Below, in pieces: positions 1 through 7,482 of a stretch of DNA of 32,337 nucleotides. The first letter of the stretch is position 1, and each line of letters begins with the position of its first letter. The position numbers and the translations under genes were made by a program. The notes beneath the pieces are model-generated. The model was not told where the DNA came from. It ran no database searches and saw only the letters and a program-made list of their open reading frames with translations. Origin of the DNA: an uncultured Methanobrevibacter sp. (GTDB lineage: Archaea; Methanobacteriota; Methanobacteria; Methanobacteriales; Methanobacteriaceae); the NCBI RefSeq assembly GCF_947170395.1, contig NZ_CAMVTE010000027.1:1-32337 (forward strand). Direction: 5' to 3'.

Positions 1-638
1 TATCTCTTAAAAACAGGACTAAACTTGCTGTTAAAGGGCATGGTTTACTCAAAGAGAAAAGGGATGCTTTAATTAAAGAGTTTTTTGATATCTTGGATCG
101 TGTCAAAGGTATTCGTGAAAACGCAGAACTCAGTCTAAAAGAAGCAAACGACGCTTTACTTGAAGCTCAAATTGCAATGGGTGATTTGGCTGTTAGAAAA
201 GCAGCATTATCTGTTAAAGAATCTATTGAAGTTGACATTACTTCAAGAAGTGTTATGGGAGTATCAGTACCTGTAACTGATGTCAAAATGGAAGAAAGAT
301 CCATTATTGATAGGGGTTACGGATTCTCTGACACTACAATTCAATTAGACGAAGCTGCTAAAAAATTCGAGGAATCTATCAAGTATTTAATCGAACTGGG
401 TGAAGTAGAAAAAACAATTTATCTGCTCGCTGAAGAAATCGAAGCTACTAAACGTAGAGTAAATGCTTTGGAACACATTATGATTCCAAGATTCCAAAAT
501 ACTGAAAAGTATATTGATATGAGACTCCAAGAAATGGAAAGGGAAAACTTCGTTAGATTGAAAATGATTAGATCAACAATTGAGAAGAATGAAAAGGCTG
601 CTGCAGCAGCTGAAGAAGCTTCAAATGCAGAAGCTTAA
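1..638 (+). CDS. atpD: A-type (V-type) ATP synthase subunit D, 5' truncated
   Basis: This is the central-stalk subunit D of the archaeal A1Ao ATP synthase, which couples the rotor to the A3B3 head. The reading frame is open from base 3 with no stop, so the gene begins upstream of the window. The first visible residues ([20 protein letters not shown]) are the conserved N-terminal helix of the family. A TTG at 93 could be mistaken for a start, but it lies inside this conserved helix. The protein is almost entirely helical, with an Ala/Glu-rich end typical of the coiled-coil stalk. It ends in TAA at 636-638 and is followed by a long T-rich stretch. The rest of the atp operon is expected just upstream of the window (inference). 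Confidence 0.95.
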   Translation, partial: SLKNRTKLAVKGHGLLKEKRDALIKEFFDILDRVKGIRENAELSLKEANDALLEAQIAMGDLAVRKAALSVKESIEVDITSRSVMGVSVPVTDVKMEERSIIDRGYGFSDTTIQLDEAAKKFEESIKYLIELGEVEKTIYLLAEEIEATKRRVNALEHIMIPRFQNTEKYIDMRLQEMERENFVRLKMIRSTIEKNEKAAAAAEEASNAEA

Positions 639-700
639 ATTTTTCTCTTATCTTTTTATTTTCTTCTATTTTTATTTATTTTTTTAATTAAAGGTTAATT
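639..700 (+). terminator. U-rich termination region after atpD
   Basis: Several T-tracts follow the atpD stop directly, without a clear hairpin. This is the usual look of an archaeal U-tract terminator. It would end the atp operon before the small gene at 786. Confidence 0.45.
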
Positions 701-785
701 TAATTGTTATTTTTAAAAATAATTTTTATTATTGAGTTACTGTAAAAAAATTTCTTACTAGAAATTCAAGAAAATCGGTGTTAAA

Positions 786-935
786 ATGAAAAGGAATCCT
801 ATAGACCAATTTATGAAAGACCCAGATAATAAGGCAAGAGTATTTGTTTGGATAACTTATGGGATGATTGCAACTACTTTTATGATTACATTGGGAGTAA
901 TATTATTTATTTTACATCTAGTTGGCTTTTTCTAG
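786..935 (+). CDS. 49-residue single-pass membrane protein
   Basis: This short gene runs from ATG at 786 to TAG at 933-935. A GGTGT ribosome-binding site lies at 777-781, five bases before the start. The N-terminal third is polar (MKRNPIDQFMKDPDNKARVF). Residues about 20-47 form one hydrophobic segment (Trp22, Ile/Leu/Phe-rich), so an anchored protein with a cytoplasmic N-terminus is likely. I do not recognise a named family. It lies in the same direction as atpD, 147 bp downstream, and TATA-like sequence around 711-729 suggests its own promoter. Its last 29 bp overlap the 3' end of the convergent ATP-grasp gene. Confidence 0.6.
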   Translation: MKRNPIDQFMKDPDNKARVFVWITYGMIATTFMITLGVILFILHLVGFF

Positions 936-2091
936 CTGCATTTTGAACTTTTTGAGTTGTCAATTCTACTTTTTTATATAATTTTTCAAAATCGCTATCT
1001 TTATCAATTATTGTTAGTAATGGCTCTGATTTTTCAGTGATTGAACCGACATGAGGCAGGTCATAAATGTTGTTTAAGTCTATTTTTTCGAATTTGTTTC
1101 TGTTTGGTGAGTAAATTATTTTTTTATAGGAATAACATTTTGGTTTTGGAATGTTGATAATCTCTCCTTGACAAGCTTTGATATGGGCATCCAGCATATT
1201 AATTCCTAAAGATTTTTCAACACATTCGAATGTTCCCTGAATCCTTGGATTGATTTCGATAACATATAATCCGTTTTCATTAAGGATGTAATCAACACCG
1301 TTTGATCCAAGCAGATTAAATTTATGGGCTAATTTTTCAGATGTGATTTCCATTTTTGCATTAATCTCATCAATGTCATTGACATCAGCCATAATTGATT
1401 CGTTTGTTAAGGGCAGTATATTTCCTGCATATATGAAACAGTTGTTGGCTTCAAAATCATGCTGGGTCAGTAGTCGTGTGTTGATGATTGTTTTTGCATC
1501 ACTTTCACTTGCAAGCAGTGATGAACTTACATTGATTCCTGAGACATATTCCTGTAATATGTATTCTCCTTCACTAAATTCATATTCTGTTTCATTATTC
1601 AATAGGTTAATGTCATAACCCCCACTTCCTTTAATGGGTTTTAAAATAAATTGAAGGTCTTCATAATTCCCATTTATTTCAATTGCTTCATCTATATCAG
1701 TTATATAAAAAGTCTTGGGAGTTAGGAATTCATCTTTAATTTTTTTATAGAATCTGTATTTGTCCTCAATATTTTCAACATCTTTTGTTCCCAAAATCTT
1801 CTTTTTGTGTTTGTTTGAAAAATCAGATGGGGAAATGCCTGAGATAGGTATGATGTAGTCAACTTCGTCCAGATAATCTTTAGAAATTTCTAAAATGTTT
1901 TCACTGTTGAATTGATCTTCAAAAATGCCGCAGCTTTGATTTTCCTGTTCGTTTAATATGATTTTCTGATTTTTGATTTGAGGAGTATCTGATGAGGAAA
2001 AATAACTTGTGGAGAAAATTTCAAAATCAAGTTTCAATGCGCTGTTAAGCATACTTCTTGTATCGATTCCAATAAGCAATAGCTTTTTCAT
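907..2091 (-). CDS. ATP-grasp domain protein (COG2232-like carboligase)
   Basis: The protein is 394 residues. An N-terminal pre-ATP-grasp region (about 1-100) is followed by an ATP-grasp fold. Visible signatures are FILKPIKGSGGYD (about 148-160; Lys151 and a Gly-rich loop), ILQEYVSGINVS (about 178-189) and the Mg-binding VIEINPRIQGTFEC (about 277-290; Glu279, Asn281). This matches the archaeal group described as predicted carboligases related to biotin carboxylase. The substrate is unknown, so only an ATP-dependent acid-to-amine or acid-to-thiol ligation can be stated. No Shine-Dalgarno precedes ATG 2091. The start lies 30 bp after the tRNA-Gln 3' end on the same strand, so it may share the tRNA transcript or be leaderless. 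Confidence 0.85.
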   Translation of the reverse strand: MKKLLLIGIDTRSMLNSALKLDFEIFSTSYFSSSDTPQIKNQKIILNEQENQSCGIFEDQFNSENILEISKDYLDEVDYIIPISGISPSDFSNKHKKKILGTKDVENIEDKYRFYKKIKDEFLTPKTFYITDIDEAIEINGNYEDLQFILKPIKGSGGYDINLLNNETEYEFSEGEYILQEYVSGINVSSSLLASESDAKTIINTRLLTQHDFEANNCFIYAGNILPLTNESIMADVNDIDEINAKMEITSEKLAHKFNLLGSNGVDYILNENGLYVIEINPRIQGTFECVEKSLGINMLDAHIKACQGEIINIPKPKCYSYKKIIYSPNRNKFEKIDLNNIYDLPHVGSITEKSEPLLTIIDKDSDFEKLYKKVELTTQKVQNAARKSQLDVK

Positions 2092-2121
2092 AAAATATCA
2101 ATAAAAATAGTTAGTTGAAAA

Positions 2122-2193
2122 TAGTCCCGAGCGGAGTCGAACCGCCGTCTCCGGGTCCAAAGCCTAGAAGGATTACCACTACCCTACGGGACT
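2122..2193 (-). tRNA. tRNA-Gln (anticodon TTG)
   Basis: Read on the minus strand from 2193 to 2122, the acceptor arm AGTCCCG pairs with CGGGACT, with discriminator A at 2122. The anticodon loop is CTTTGGA, giving anticodon TTG (Gln). The T loop is TTCGACT with stem GGCGG/CCGCT. The D arm carries the GTGG..A signature. CCA is not encoded and there is no intron. The anticodon stem as I fold it (CTAGG with CCCGG) contains a T-G wobble and an A-C mismatch, which is unusual. In archaea this tRNA is normally charged with Glu and then amidated by GatDE (family knowledge). Confidence 0.92.
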
Positions 2194-2199
2194 ATAATG

Positions 2200-2231
2200 T
2201 GTTGTACATATACAACAATAATATATATTTA
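2200..2231 (-). promoter_or_regulatory. tRNA-Gln promoter with TATA box and inverted repeat
   Basis: An AT-only block at 2219-2230 is centred roughly 26-30 bp upstream of the tRNA 5' end, the expected place for an archaeal TATA box. Between it and the tRNA lies a perfect 7-bp inverted repeat, TGTTGTA (2200-2206) and TACAACA (2211-2217), with a 4-bp spacer. Its function is unknown. Confidence 0.5.
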
Positions 2232-2260
2232 TCATGTAGTATTTAAACCTATCGGTAATA

Positions 2261-2647
2261 TTATAATTTTTGATAAAATAAGCATTTGTCATGCCATATA
2301 CATTTAAAACAAACTTTAGACACGCTTTCTTTAGTATTGAATATGGAATCTATTTTTTCAAATAATTTTGGTGCATCATATTCTTTTTTCATGTCTATTT
2401 TTTTCAGAACTTCTCTGTCCATGTCAACGATTCTTTTGTTTTGATCATCGTTTTCACAAATGTCGTTTTTCAGATTTGGACATGCTTTGCAGATGTCATC
2501 GGGTGAATCTGTAAGGGAGATTTTGGTTGAGTGCAGTTTCCTTTTTAAATTGACATCCTTCATATTTTCAACAAAGTTTTCATCGTATCCATATCCCTGA
2601 AAACCTTTAAGGCATAACAAGTGATGTCCTCTTAAAACAAGTTTCAT
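2261..2647 (-). CDS. DUF1284 family protein
   Basis: The protein is 128 residues and starts with the diagnostic LVLRGHHLLCLKGFQGYGY, with an FVENM motif nearby, as in the DUF1284 (COG3543) family. It carries cysteine pairs at C53/C56, C64, C113/C116 and C122, and His8/His9 in the leader motif. Metal or Fe-S binding is therefore plausible but not shown. No biochemical function is known for the family. A TATA-like element near 2676-2685 puts transcription start only a few bases before the ATG, and there is no Shine-Dalgarno. The tRNA-Gln lies downstream on the same strand. Confidence 0.85.
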   Translation of the reverse strand: MKLVLRGHHLLCLKGFQGYGYDENFVENMKDVNLKRKLHSTKISLTDSPDDICKACPNLKNDICENDDQNKRIVDMDREVLKKIDMKKEYDAPKLFEKIDSIFNTKESVSKVCFKCIWHDKCLFYQKL

Positions 2648-2696
2648 TTAAATCAGTTAAAATAAAAAAAGAAAAAAAGTTATAAAAACTTTTTTT

Positions 2697-3308
2697 TTAG
2701 TCTTTTGGTAAAAACGCTTTAGATACTGAAGCAGCACCTAATATTTTTACAATGTCTCCTGCAATGAACGGAACAAGACCCATCATCAATAAATCAACAA
2801 CACCTAATGGTGCTGCTTGAGTAAGGCCGGACCATAATGCAAGACCTGCCAATCCTGGAATATAAATTAATGCAAAGTTTGCAATTCCAATAACGATTGC
2901 CATTCTTGTAAAATTACGTGCTTTTGCATATCTTTCAGTAATGTATCCTATAAAGTATGATGCAATTACAAAACCAATGAAGAATCCGCAGGTTGAACCT
3001 AAGAATATCTCAAGTCCACCGGTCATTCCTCCAAACCATGGTATAAATGCAATTCCAAGTACAATATATAAGATTTGGCTTAAACAACCATATTTTTTAC
3101 CTAAAAATAAACCAGAACATAATACTGCAAATGTTTGTGCAGTTATAGGAACTGGAGTCCATGGGAGCGGAATAATGATTTGAGCCATTATACCAGTCAA
3201 ACATGCCATCAAAAGTGACATGAGTAATTTAGTTGCAGTACTAGATTCCTGAATTCTTTCAAAAACGTTTTTTCTGGTACTGTAATAATTATCCATATTG
3301 ATATTCAT
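2697..3308 (-). CDS. bioY: Biotin transporter BioY
   Basis: This is the substrate-binding S component of an energy-coupling-factor transporter that imports biotin. The protein is 203 residues with about six hydrophobic helices. It shows the family signatures PWTPVPITAQTFAVL (about residues 49-63) and GLFLGKKYG. Later come LEIFLGSTCGFFIGF and a C-terminal LGVVDLLMMGLVPFIAGDI. No bioMN or ecfAT genes are adjacent, so it either uses a shared ECF module elsewhere or works alone. ATG 3308 is chosen because GGAGGT at 3314-3319 lies five bases upstream; a second Met at residue 5 is less likely. Confidence 0.93.
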   Translation of the reverse strand: MNINMDNYYSTRKNVFERIQESSTATKLLMSLLMACLTGIMAQIIIPLPWTPVPITAQTFAVLCSGLFLGKKYGCLSQILYIVLGIAFIPWFGGMTGGLEIFLGSTCGFFIGFVIASYFIGYITERYAKARNFTRMAIVIGIANFALIYIPGLAGLALWSGLTQAAPLGVVDLLMMGLVPFIAGDIVKILGAASVSKAFLPKD

Positions 3309-3313
3309 TTTTT

Positions 3314-3354
3314 ACCTCCAATTTCCGAATCCTATATAATATTTAAACATTATA
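3314..3354 (-). promoter_or_regulatory. bioY ribosome-binding site and promoter with near-palindrome
   Basis: GGAGGT (read on minus) lies at 3314-3319. Upstream, 3335-3354 reads TATAATATTTAAACATTATA on plus, a 20-bp near-palindrome with one mismatched pair that covers the probable TATA box. A repressor bound here would block TBP. Binding by a biotin-responsive regulator is only a guess. Confidence 0.4.
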
Positions 3355-3382
3355 TTATTTAGTTTTATGTTTTTGCAATAAA

Positions 3383-3412
3383 AAATATGAATGAGAATAT
3401 TGTATTCTCATT
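3383..3412 (-). terminator. Hairpin plus U-tract terminator of dnaG
   Basis: On the minus strand a perfect 10-bp stem, AATGAGAATA with TATTCTCATT (3403-3412 and 3390-3399), closes a 3-base loop. It is followed by CATATTTTTTA. The first arm includes the first two bases of the dnaG stop codon. It has the form of an intrinsic terminator and separates dnaG from bioY, which starts 3' of it. Confidence 0.6.
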
Positions 3413-4646
3413 AGTCAATTGTAATTAATTGAATATTGTTTGGTTTTTTAACAATATTTACTGAATTAAATGCAACCAATTTTTTAATTCCTTTTTGTGA
3501 TGCAACATCAACCAGCCTTTGGCTGATAACACCGTCAAAGATAACTGCTTCGGCAGATCCGTCTATGTTTTTGATTTCTTCATAGATTTCTTCCACTTCC
3601 ACTTCTTTAGTCATATTTAATGCTTCATCTAAAATAGCTCCGCTGCCGGTACCTTCGAATTCTTTAAGCATGTCTTTCATTAAGGTAACTTCATCATCTT
3701 CGATTACCGGTTCTTGTGCGCGTGGTTCTTCACGTTTGGAGTATTTGTTGTGTTGTTTTTTATGACGTCTGTCGTGTCTTTTGTTATCTTTTTTATTGTT
3801 TTCAGAGAAAATGTTATTTGTTGCTAAAAATTGGGTTGTAGGAACTTTATCTCTGAGTGCAATTAATACTTCGTCTTTTTCTAAGTCTTCCACTTCTTTT
3901 CCTTTTGGAGCACGGGTAATGTAGTCAACGTCACCAATTTGCAAAAGCTCTTTTAGGATTAATTCTCCGCCTCTGTCTCCATCAACAAATGCGGTGGTTG
4001 TCCTTTTTTTACTTAATTCTCCAATGGATTTTGGAACACTGACGCCTTCAACGGCTACTGTATTTTTAATTCCGTATTTAAGTAAGTTTAAAACATCGCT
4101 ACGTCCTTCAACAACTATAATTGCATCGGATGTGTGGATACTAGGGCCGGCAGGCAAGCGATCATCTCCGTATTCGGAGATTTCATGAACTCTCATTGCT
4201 TCCCTTACCTCTTCAATCATTTTCATGCTGGCAGGACCAACGCTTTCAACCATGTTTTTATAGATTTCTTTTGCACGGTTGACTACTTGTTCTCTTTTGA
4301 CAGCCCTTACATCTTCAACTTTTAAAGTTTTAATTTCGGCTTCACAAGGTCCGACACGATTAATGGTTTCTAGAGATGCTGCGAGTATGGCAGTTTCAAC
4401 TCTATCTAAACTAGATGGAATAACGATTTCACCTTTTGCTCTTCCGCTGTTGGAATGGATGTTAACTTGTATTCTTCCTATTCTTCCAGTACGTTGGAGC
4501 TCTCTTAAGTCTAAATCGTTACTGAGCAAACCTTCAGTTTGTCCGAATACTGCACCGACAACATCAGGTTTTTCAACAATTCCATTAGCTGTAATTTGAG
4601 CATGGATTAAATATTTTGTTGTTGTTAATTCTTCACCTTTTCCCAT
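3411..4646 (-). CDS. dnaG: Archaeal DnaG-type primase (exosome-associated)
   Basis: The protein is 411 residues. An N-terminal archaeal-specific region (about 1-165) precedes a TOPRIM domain at about 172-265. The metal site is Glu180 in VVEGRSD plus Asp222 and Asp224 in FVDGDRGG. After that comes a linker very rich in Lys, Arg and His (about 284-306), then an acidic stretch and a conserved C-terminal domain. Archaeal DnaG makes short RNA primers in vitro and is a stable component of the RNA-degrading exosome with Csl4, where it confers poly(A) preference (family knowledge). A strong GGAGG lies eight bases before ATG 4646. The linker may bind nucleic acid. Confidence 0.95.
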   Translation of the reverse strand: MGKGEELTTTKYLIHAQITANGIVEKPDVVGAVFGQTEGLLSNDLDLRELQRTGRIGRIQVNIHSNSGRAKGEIVIPSSLDRVETAILAASLETINRVGPCEAEIKTLKVEDVRAVKREQVVNRAKEIYKNMVESVGPASMKMIEEVREAMRVHEISEYGDDRLPAGPSIHTSDAIIVVEGRSDVLNLLKYGIKNTVAVEGVSVPKSIGELSKKRTTTAFVDGDRGGELILKELLQIGDVDYITRAPKGKEVEDLEKDEVLIALRDKVPTTQFLATNNIFSENNKKDNKRHDRRHKKQHNKYSKREEPRAQEPVIEDDEVTLMKDMLKEFEGTGSGAILDEALNMTKEVEVEEIYEEIKNIDGSAEAVIFDGVISQRLVDVASQKGIKKLVAFNSVNIVKKPNNIQLITID

Positions 4647-5073
4647 TTTTAAGCCTCCTAAGCTTAATTTAATCGGGATAATTTATGATTTTTGTAAATG
4701 TGCATAAATTATACGATAAACTTATTTTCACAGTCTTTAGACCTAATATACACTAAAAAAAGAGCCAATACATTCAGGAGTTTGCTATTAAGGTTAACTA
4801 ATATTTTCTAATTAGATTGTTTTATTTAAATTTTTAAACTTTATTTAACATTTATTTTCCTTAATATTGATTTTCTCCTGTCTTTGAATTAAATTAATAA
4901 TAATTTGTAATAATGATATGTAATAAACTCTTGTGAGTGTATAATAATTTTAAGTATTTTGTCTAATACTACAATTAATTAATTTATAAAAACTAATATA
5001 TAAACTGTGGTATATGATTTGCAATGTATTTTAATAATATCGTATATATTATTATTTAGATGGTGATGATTTT
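4647..5073. other. 427-bp divergent intergenic region (dnaG / RraA)
   Basis: No gene is visible here. It holds the two divergent promoters. On the dnaG side a perfect 10-bp inverted repeat (ATAATTTATG at 4678-4687, CATAAATTAT at 4703-4712, 15-bp spacer) would lie in the promoter or 5' UTR of dnaG. On the other side TATA-like elements at 4982-4989 and 4996-5005 precede the RraA-family gene, which has GGTGAT at 5062-5067. The centre is plain AT-rich sequence. I found no RNA gene fold, but a small ncRNA cannot be excluded by eye. Confidence 0.5.
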
Positions 5074-5811
5074 ATGTCATTAGGTCCGAAAGATATTTTA
5101 AATAAGAATAAAAGTTTGAAAAAACGCATCGATGTGGATAAAATTAACCTGGAAGATGTGACTATTGATGATTTAAGTTTTAACGGTAAGAATTATGATA
5201 AATTTATAAATCTGCAGTCCCTGCTTGAAAATGTGTCATCCTGCCAGATTTCCGATGCATATAATGGGATTTCTTCCCGGTCAGGCACCATACAGAATAT
5301 AAAACCTATCAATAACAGGAAGGTTTGGGGTAAGATCTTTACTGCAGAAACTACAAGTGATGACTGGGGAACATCTGCACAGGCTATTGACAATGCTGAA
5401 GAAGGAGACGTCCTATTTTTTAAGGTAGACAATGAGGATAATGCAATTTGGGGTGAATTGGCTTCAAGTTGCGCTCGTGACAATGGCATAAAGGCAACAG
5501 TAATTTATGGTTCCGCCAGGGATTTGGATGCGTTGCTTTATATGGACTATCCTGTATATGCAAGCAATTTCTGTCCGAATGCAGGCTCTCCGTTAGGTTT
5601 GGGCACATTAAATGAGCCGATTGAGGTTGAGAATACCATTATAAATCCTGGAGATTTTTTCTTTGGTGATGAATCCGGAATTGTTGTAATTCCTCGCAAG
5701 TTGTTTGCCAAGACAATGGTTGCCACACTGGCCGTAAAGATAAAAGAGGCAGGCATTATCGAGAGTATAAATAGTGGTAAAACCTTGGGTGAAATCACCG
5801 GACTCAAATAG
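5074..5811 (+). CDS. RraA-family aldolase-like protein
   Basis: The protein is 245 residues, with a family domain at about 45-235 after a charged N-terminal extension of about 45 residues. Visible signatures are SSCQISDAYNG (56-65), GELAS (127-131), VIYGSARDLDAL (143-154; Arg149 and Asp150 match the conserved substrate/metal-site pair) and the closing GDFFFGDESGIVVIPR. The family includes HMG/CHA aldolases, oxaloacetate decarboxylases and the bacterial RNase E inhibitor RraA. In some archaea it is fused to hexulose-6-phosphate synthase, but no such fusion is present here. The substrate cannot be assigned. It has a GGTGAT ribosome-binding site and stands alone between dnaG and gar1. Confidence 0.85.
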   Translation: MSLGPKDILNKNKSLKKRIDVDKINLEDVTIDDLSFNGKNYDKFINLQSLLENVSSCQISDAYNGISSRSGTIQNIKPINNRKVWGKIFTAETTSDDWGTSAQAIDNAEEGDVLFFKVDNEDNAIWGELASSCARDNGIKATVIYGSARDLDALLYMDYPVYASNFCPNAGSPLGLGTLNEPIEVENTIINPGDFFFGDESGIVVIPRKLFAKTMVATLAVKIKEAGIIESINSGKTLGEITGLK

Positions 5812-5821
5812 AAAAACATTT

Positions 5822-5878
5822 AAATAGGGATTAATGTTTATATATAAAGATATCGATACCTTTATATATAACCTATTT
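5822..5878 (+). promoter_or_regulatory. gar1-tfb promoter: paired TATA elements in nested inverted repeats
   Basis: The 12-bp TTATATATAAAG (5838-5849) is repeated inverted as CTTTATATATAA (5860-5871) across a 10-bp spacer. Outside these lie AAATAGG (5822-5828) and its complement CCTATTT (5872-5878). Each inner arm contains a near-consensus archaeal TATA box readable on both strands. Using the downstream element, transcription should begin near 5890, leaving a leader of about 30 bases. Confidence 0.6.
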
Positions 5879-5921
5879 CTAATTATATAAGTGATACAGA
5901 TTTGATTTTAAGTTTGATTTT

Positions 5922-6209
5922 ATGAAATTTTTAGGTAATAGTTTGCATATAGCAAATTCTGGAAAATTAATAGCACGATCTGATAAAACACCTTCACCAG
6001 GTGCAATTGTTTATAACAGCAAAAAGAATAAAATTGGTAAGGTCGGCTATGTATTCGGGCCAACGAAAAGACCCTACATTTCTATTCGCCTATTCAAATC
6101 AGCAAATAGGAATGAAATTGAGAAAAACTGTGGTGAAAAACTGTTTGTATCGAAACCAAAATCCAAAAAGTCTAGAAAAAGGAGGATGAGAACACGACAC
6201 AAAAAGTAG
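5922..6209 (+). CDS. gar1: H/ACA RNP component Gar1
   Basis: The protein is 95 residues. Residues about 1-75 form the Gar1 beta-barrel, with [21 protein letters not shown] and [13 protein letters not shown] being clear family motifs. A Lys/Arg-rich tail (about 78-95) follows. It works with Cbf5, Nop10 and L7Ae in RNA-guided pseudouridylation of rRNA and helps substrate turnover (family knowledge). No good Shine-Dalgarno precedes ATG 5922. The gene sits 5 bp before tfb in the same direction, the gar1-tfb arrangement known from many euryarchaea, so translation and TFB supply are probably linked. Confidence 0.93.
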   Translation: MKFLGNSLHIANSGKLIARSDKTPSPGAIVYNSKKNKIGKVGYVFGPTKRPYISIRLFKSANRNEIEKNCGEKLFVSKPKSKKSRKRRMRTRHKK

Positions 6210-6214
6210 AAGAA

Positions 6215-7186
6215 ATGCCAAGAAGAGGACGCAGAAGAGCGAGACAACAAGAAACCCAAGAAGATTCTTATGCACAAGACAAACAAACTATATGTCCGGA
6301 ATGTGGTTCTACCGAATTGATAGGGGACTACGAAAGAGCTGAAGTTGTTTGTGCACGTTGTGGTTTGGTTATTGATGAAAATCTTGTTGATATGGGTCCT
6401 GAATGGAGGGCATTCGACCATGAACAAAGAGACAAACGTACAAGAGTAGGAGCTCCAATTACCTACACTATTCACGATAAAGGTTTATCTACCATGATTG
6501 ATTGGAGGAACAAAGATATTTACGGTCGTGATATTCCTGCAAGAAACAGGGCTCAATGGTACAGATTGAGAAAATGGCAAAGAAAAATCAGGATTTCCGG
6601 TGCAACCGAAAGAAACCTTGCATTTGCATTAAGTGAACTTGACCGTGACTCCTCAAGATTAGGTCTTCCAAGATCTGTAAGGGAAGCAGCATCTGTAGTT
6701 TACAGAAGTGCAGTAGATAACAAATTAATCAGAGGAAGAAGTATTGAGGGCGTAGTTGCCGCTTCTCTATATGCTGCATGCAGACGTTGTAACGTGCCAC
6801 GTACTTTGGATGAAATTGCTGAAGTATCAAGAGTTACCAAAAAAGAAGTTGGAAGAACATACCGTTTCTTGACTCGTGAATTGAACATTAAATTGCCGCC
6901 AACTTCCCCGGTTGATTATGTTCCTAGATTTGCATCTGAACTCGGACTTTCCGGTGAAGCACAATCCAAAGCTATTGAAATTATAGAAAAAGCAATGGAA
7001 AAAGGATTGACTTCAGGAAGAGGTCCTACTGGTGTGGCCGCTGCTGCATTATACATAGCATCTGTTTTGCTCGGTGAGAGAAAAACACAAAGGGATGTTG
7101 CAGATATTGCAGGTGTAACTGAAGTTACTATTCGTAACAGGTACAAAGAATTAACAGAACAATTGGAAATGGGCGTAACCTTATAG
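6215..7186 (+). CDS. tfb: Transcription initiation factor TFB
   Basis: The protein is 323 residues, standard for TFB. It has a basic N-terminus and a zinc ribbon (C27, C30, C46, C49). The B-reader/linker begins at [19 protein letters not shown]. Two cyclin-like core repeats follow (about 125-215 and 220-315), and the second ends in the BRE-recognition helix region [20 protein letters not shown] bridges TBP-bound DNA and RNA polymerase at all promoters. It is the second gene of the gar1-tfb unit, with a 5-bp gap and no strong ribosome-binding site, so translational coupling to gar1 is likely. A full hairpin and T-tract follow its stop. Confidence 0.97.
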   Translation: MPRRGRRRARQQETQEDSYAQDKQTICPECGSTELIGDYERAEVVCARCGLVIDENLVDMGPEWRAFDHEQRDKRTRVGAPITYTIHDKGLSTMIDWRNKDIYGRDIPARNRAQWYRLRKWQRKIRISGATERNLAFALSELDRDSSRLGLPRSVREAASVVYRSAVDNKLIRGRSIEGVVAASLYAACRRCNVPRTLDEIAEVSRVTKKEVGRTYRFLTRELNIKLPPTSPVDYVPRFASELGLSGEAQSKAIEIIEKAMEKGLTSGRGPTGVAAAALYIASVLLGERKTQRDVADIAGVTEVTIRNRYKELTEQLEMGVTL

Positions 7187-7196
7187 TTGCTCATGC

Positions 7197-7247
7197 ATGA
7201 TTAATTGAAGTAATTTACTTTATTAATCATTCTTTTTTTATTTTTTT
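7197..7247 (+). terminator. Hairpin plus T-tract terminator of gar1-tfb
   Basis: ATGATTAAT (7197-7205) pairs with ATTAATCAT (7222-7230). The interior can extend the stem through AAGTA/TACTT. It is followed by two long T-runs ending at about 7247, and lies 11 bp after the tfb stop. Confidence 0.6.
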
Positions 7248-7286
7248 AAGTGATTGGATAGTTTTCAATGGTGATTTAATTGGAAA

Positions 7287-7475
7287 TTATTTGTTCTTTT
7301 TAGCTATATATTTTGATTCTTTTTCAATTATGCACTCTGCATGATCTCTCAAATCAATTTGTTGGGTTTTGTGGCGTCCGGATTTATTAACAGGTCGAGG
7401 ATTACTAATTTTTCTTGCTTCACATTTAATTTTGTTGCCTTTTAATTTATCTCCTTTTTTGGTGTAGGTTGTCAT
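7287..7475 (-). CDS. 62-residue basic protein of unknown function
   Basis: I do not recognise this family. The protein is 62 residues and strongly basic (Lys-rich, MTTYTKKGDKLKGNKIKCEA at the start) and has no membrane segment. Its start lies 7 bp after the stop of the 200-residue gene upstream. A GTGAT element between the two stop/start codons can act as the ribosome-binding site, so the two genes are almost certainly cotranscribed and translationally coupled. The composition suggests nucleic-acid or ribosome contact, but this is inference only. Confidence 0.6.
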   Translation of the reverse strand: MTTYTKKGDKLKGNKIKCEARKISNPRPVNKSGRHKTQQIDLRDHAECIIEKESKYIAKKNK

Positions 7476-7482
7476 TATATCA

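Noticed and set aside
1343..1618. 91-residue plus-strand ORF inside the ATP-grasp gene
   Set aside because: It is antisense to well-conserved ATP-grasp motifs and lacks a ribosome-binding site or recognisable domain.
5062..5069. GTGATGA resembling a box C of a C/D guide RNA
   Set aside because: It coincides with the ribosome-binding site of the RraA-family gene and no matching D box follows at a suitable distance.
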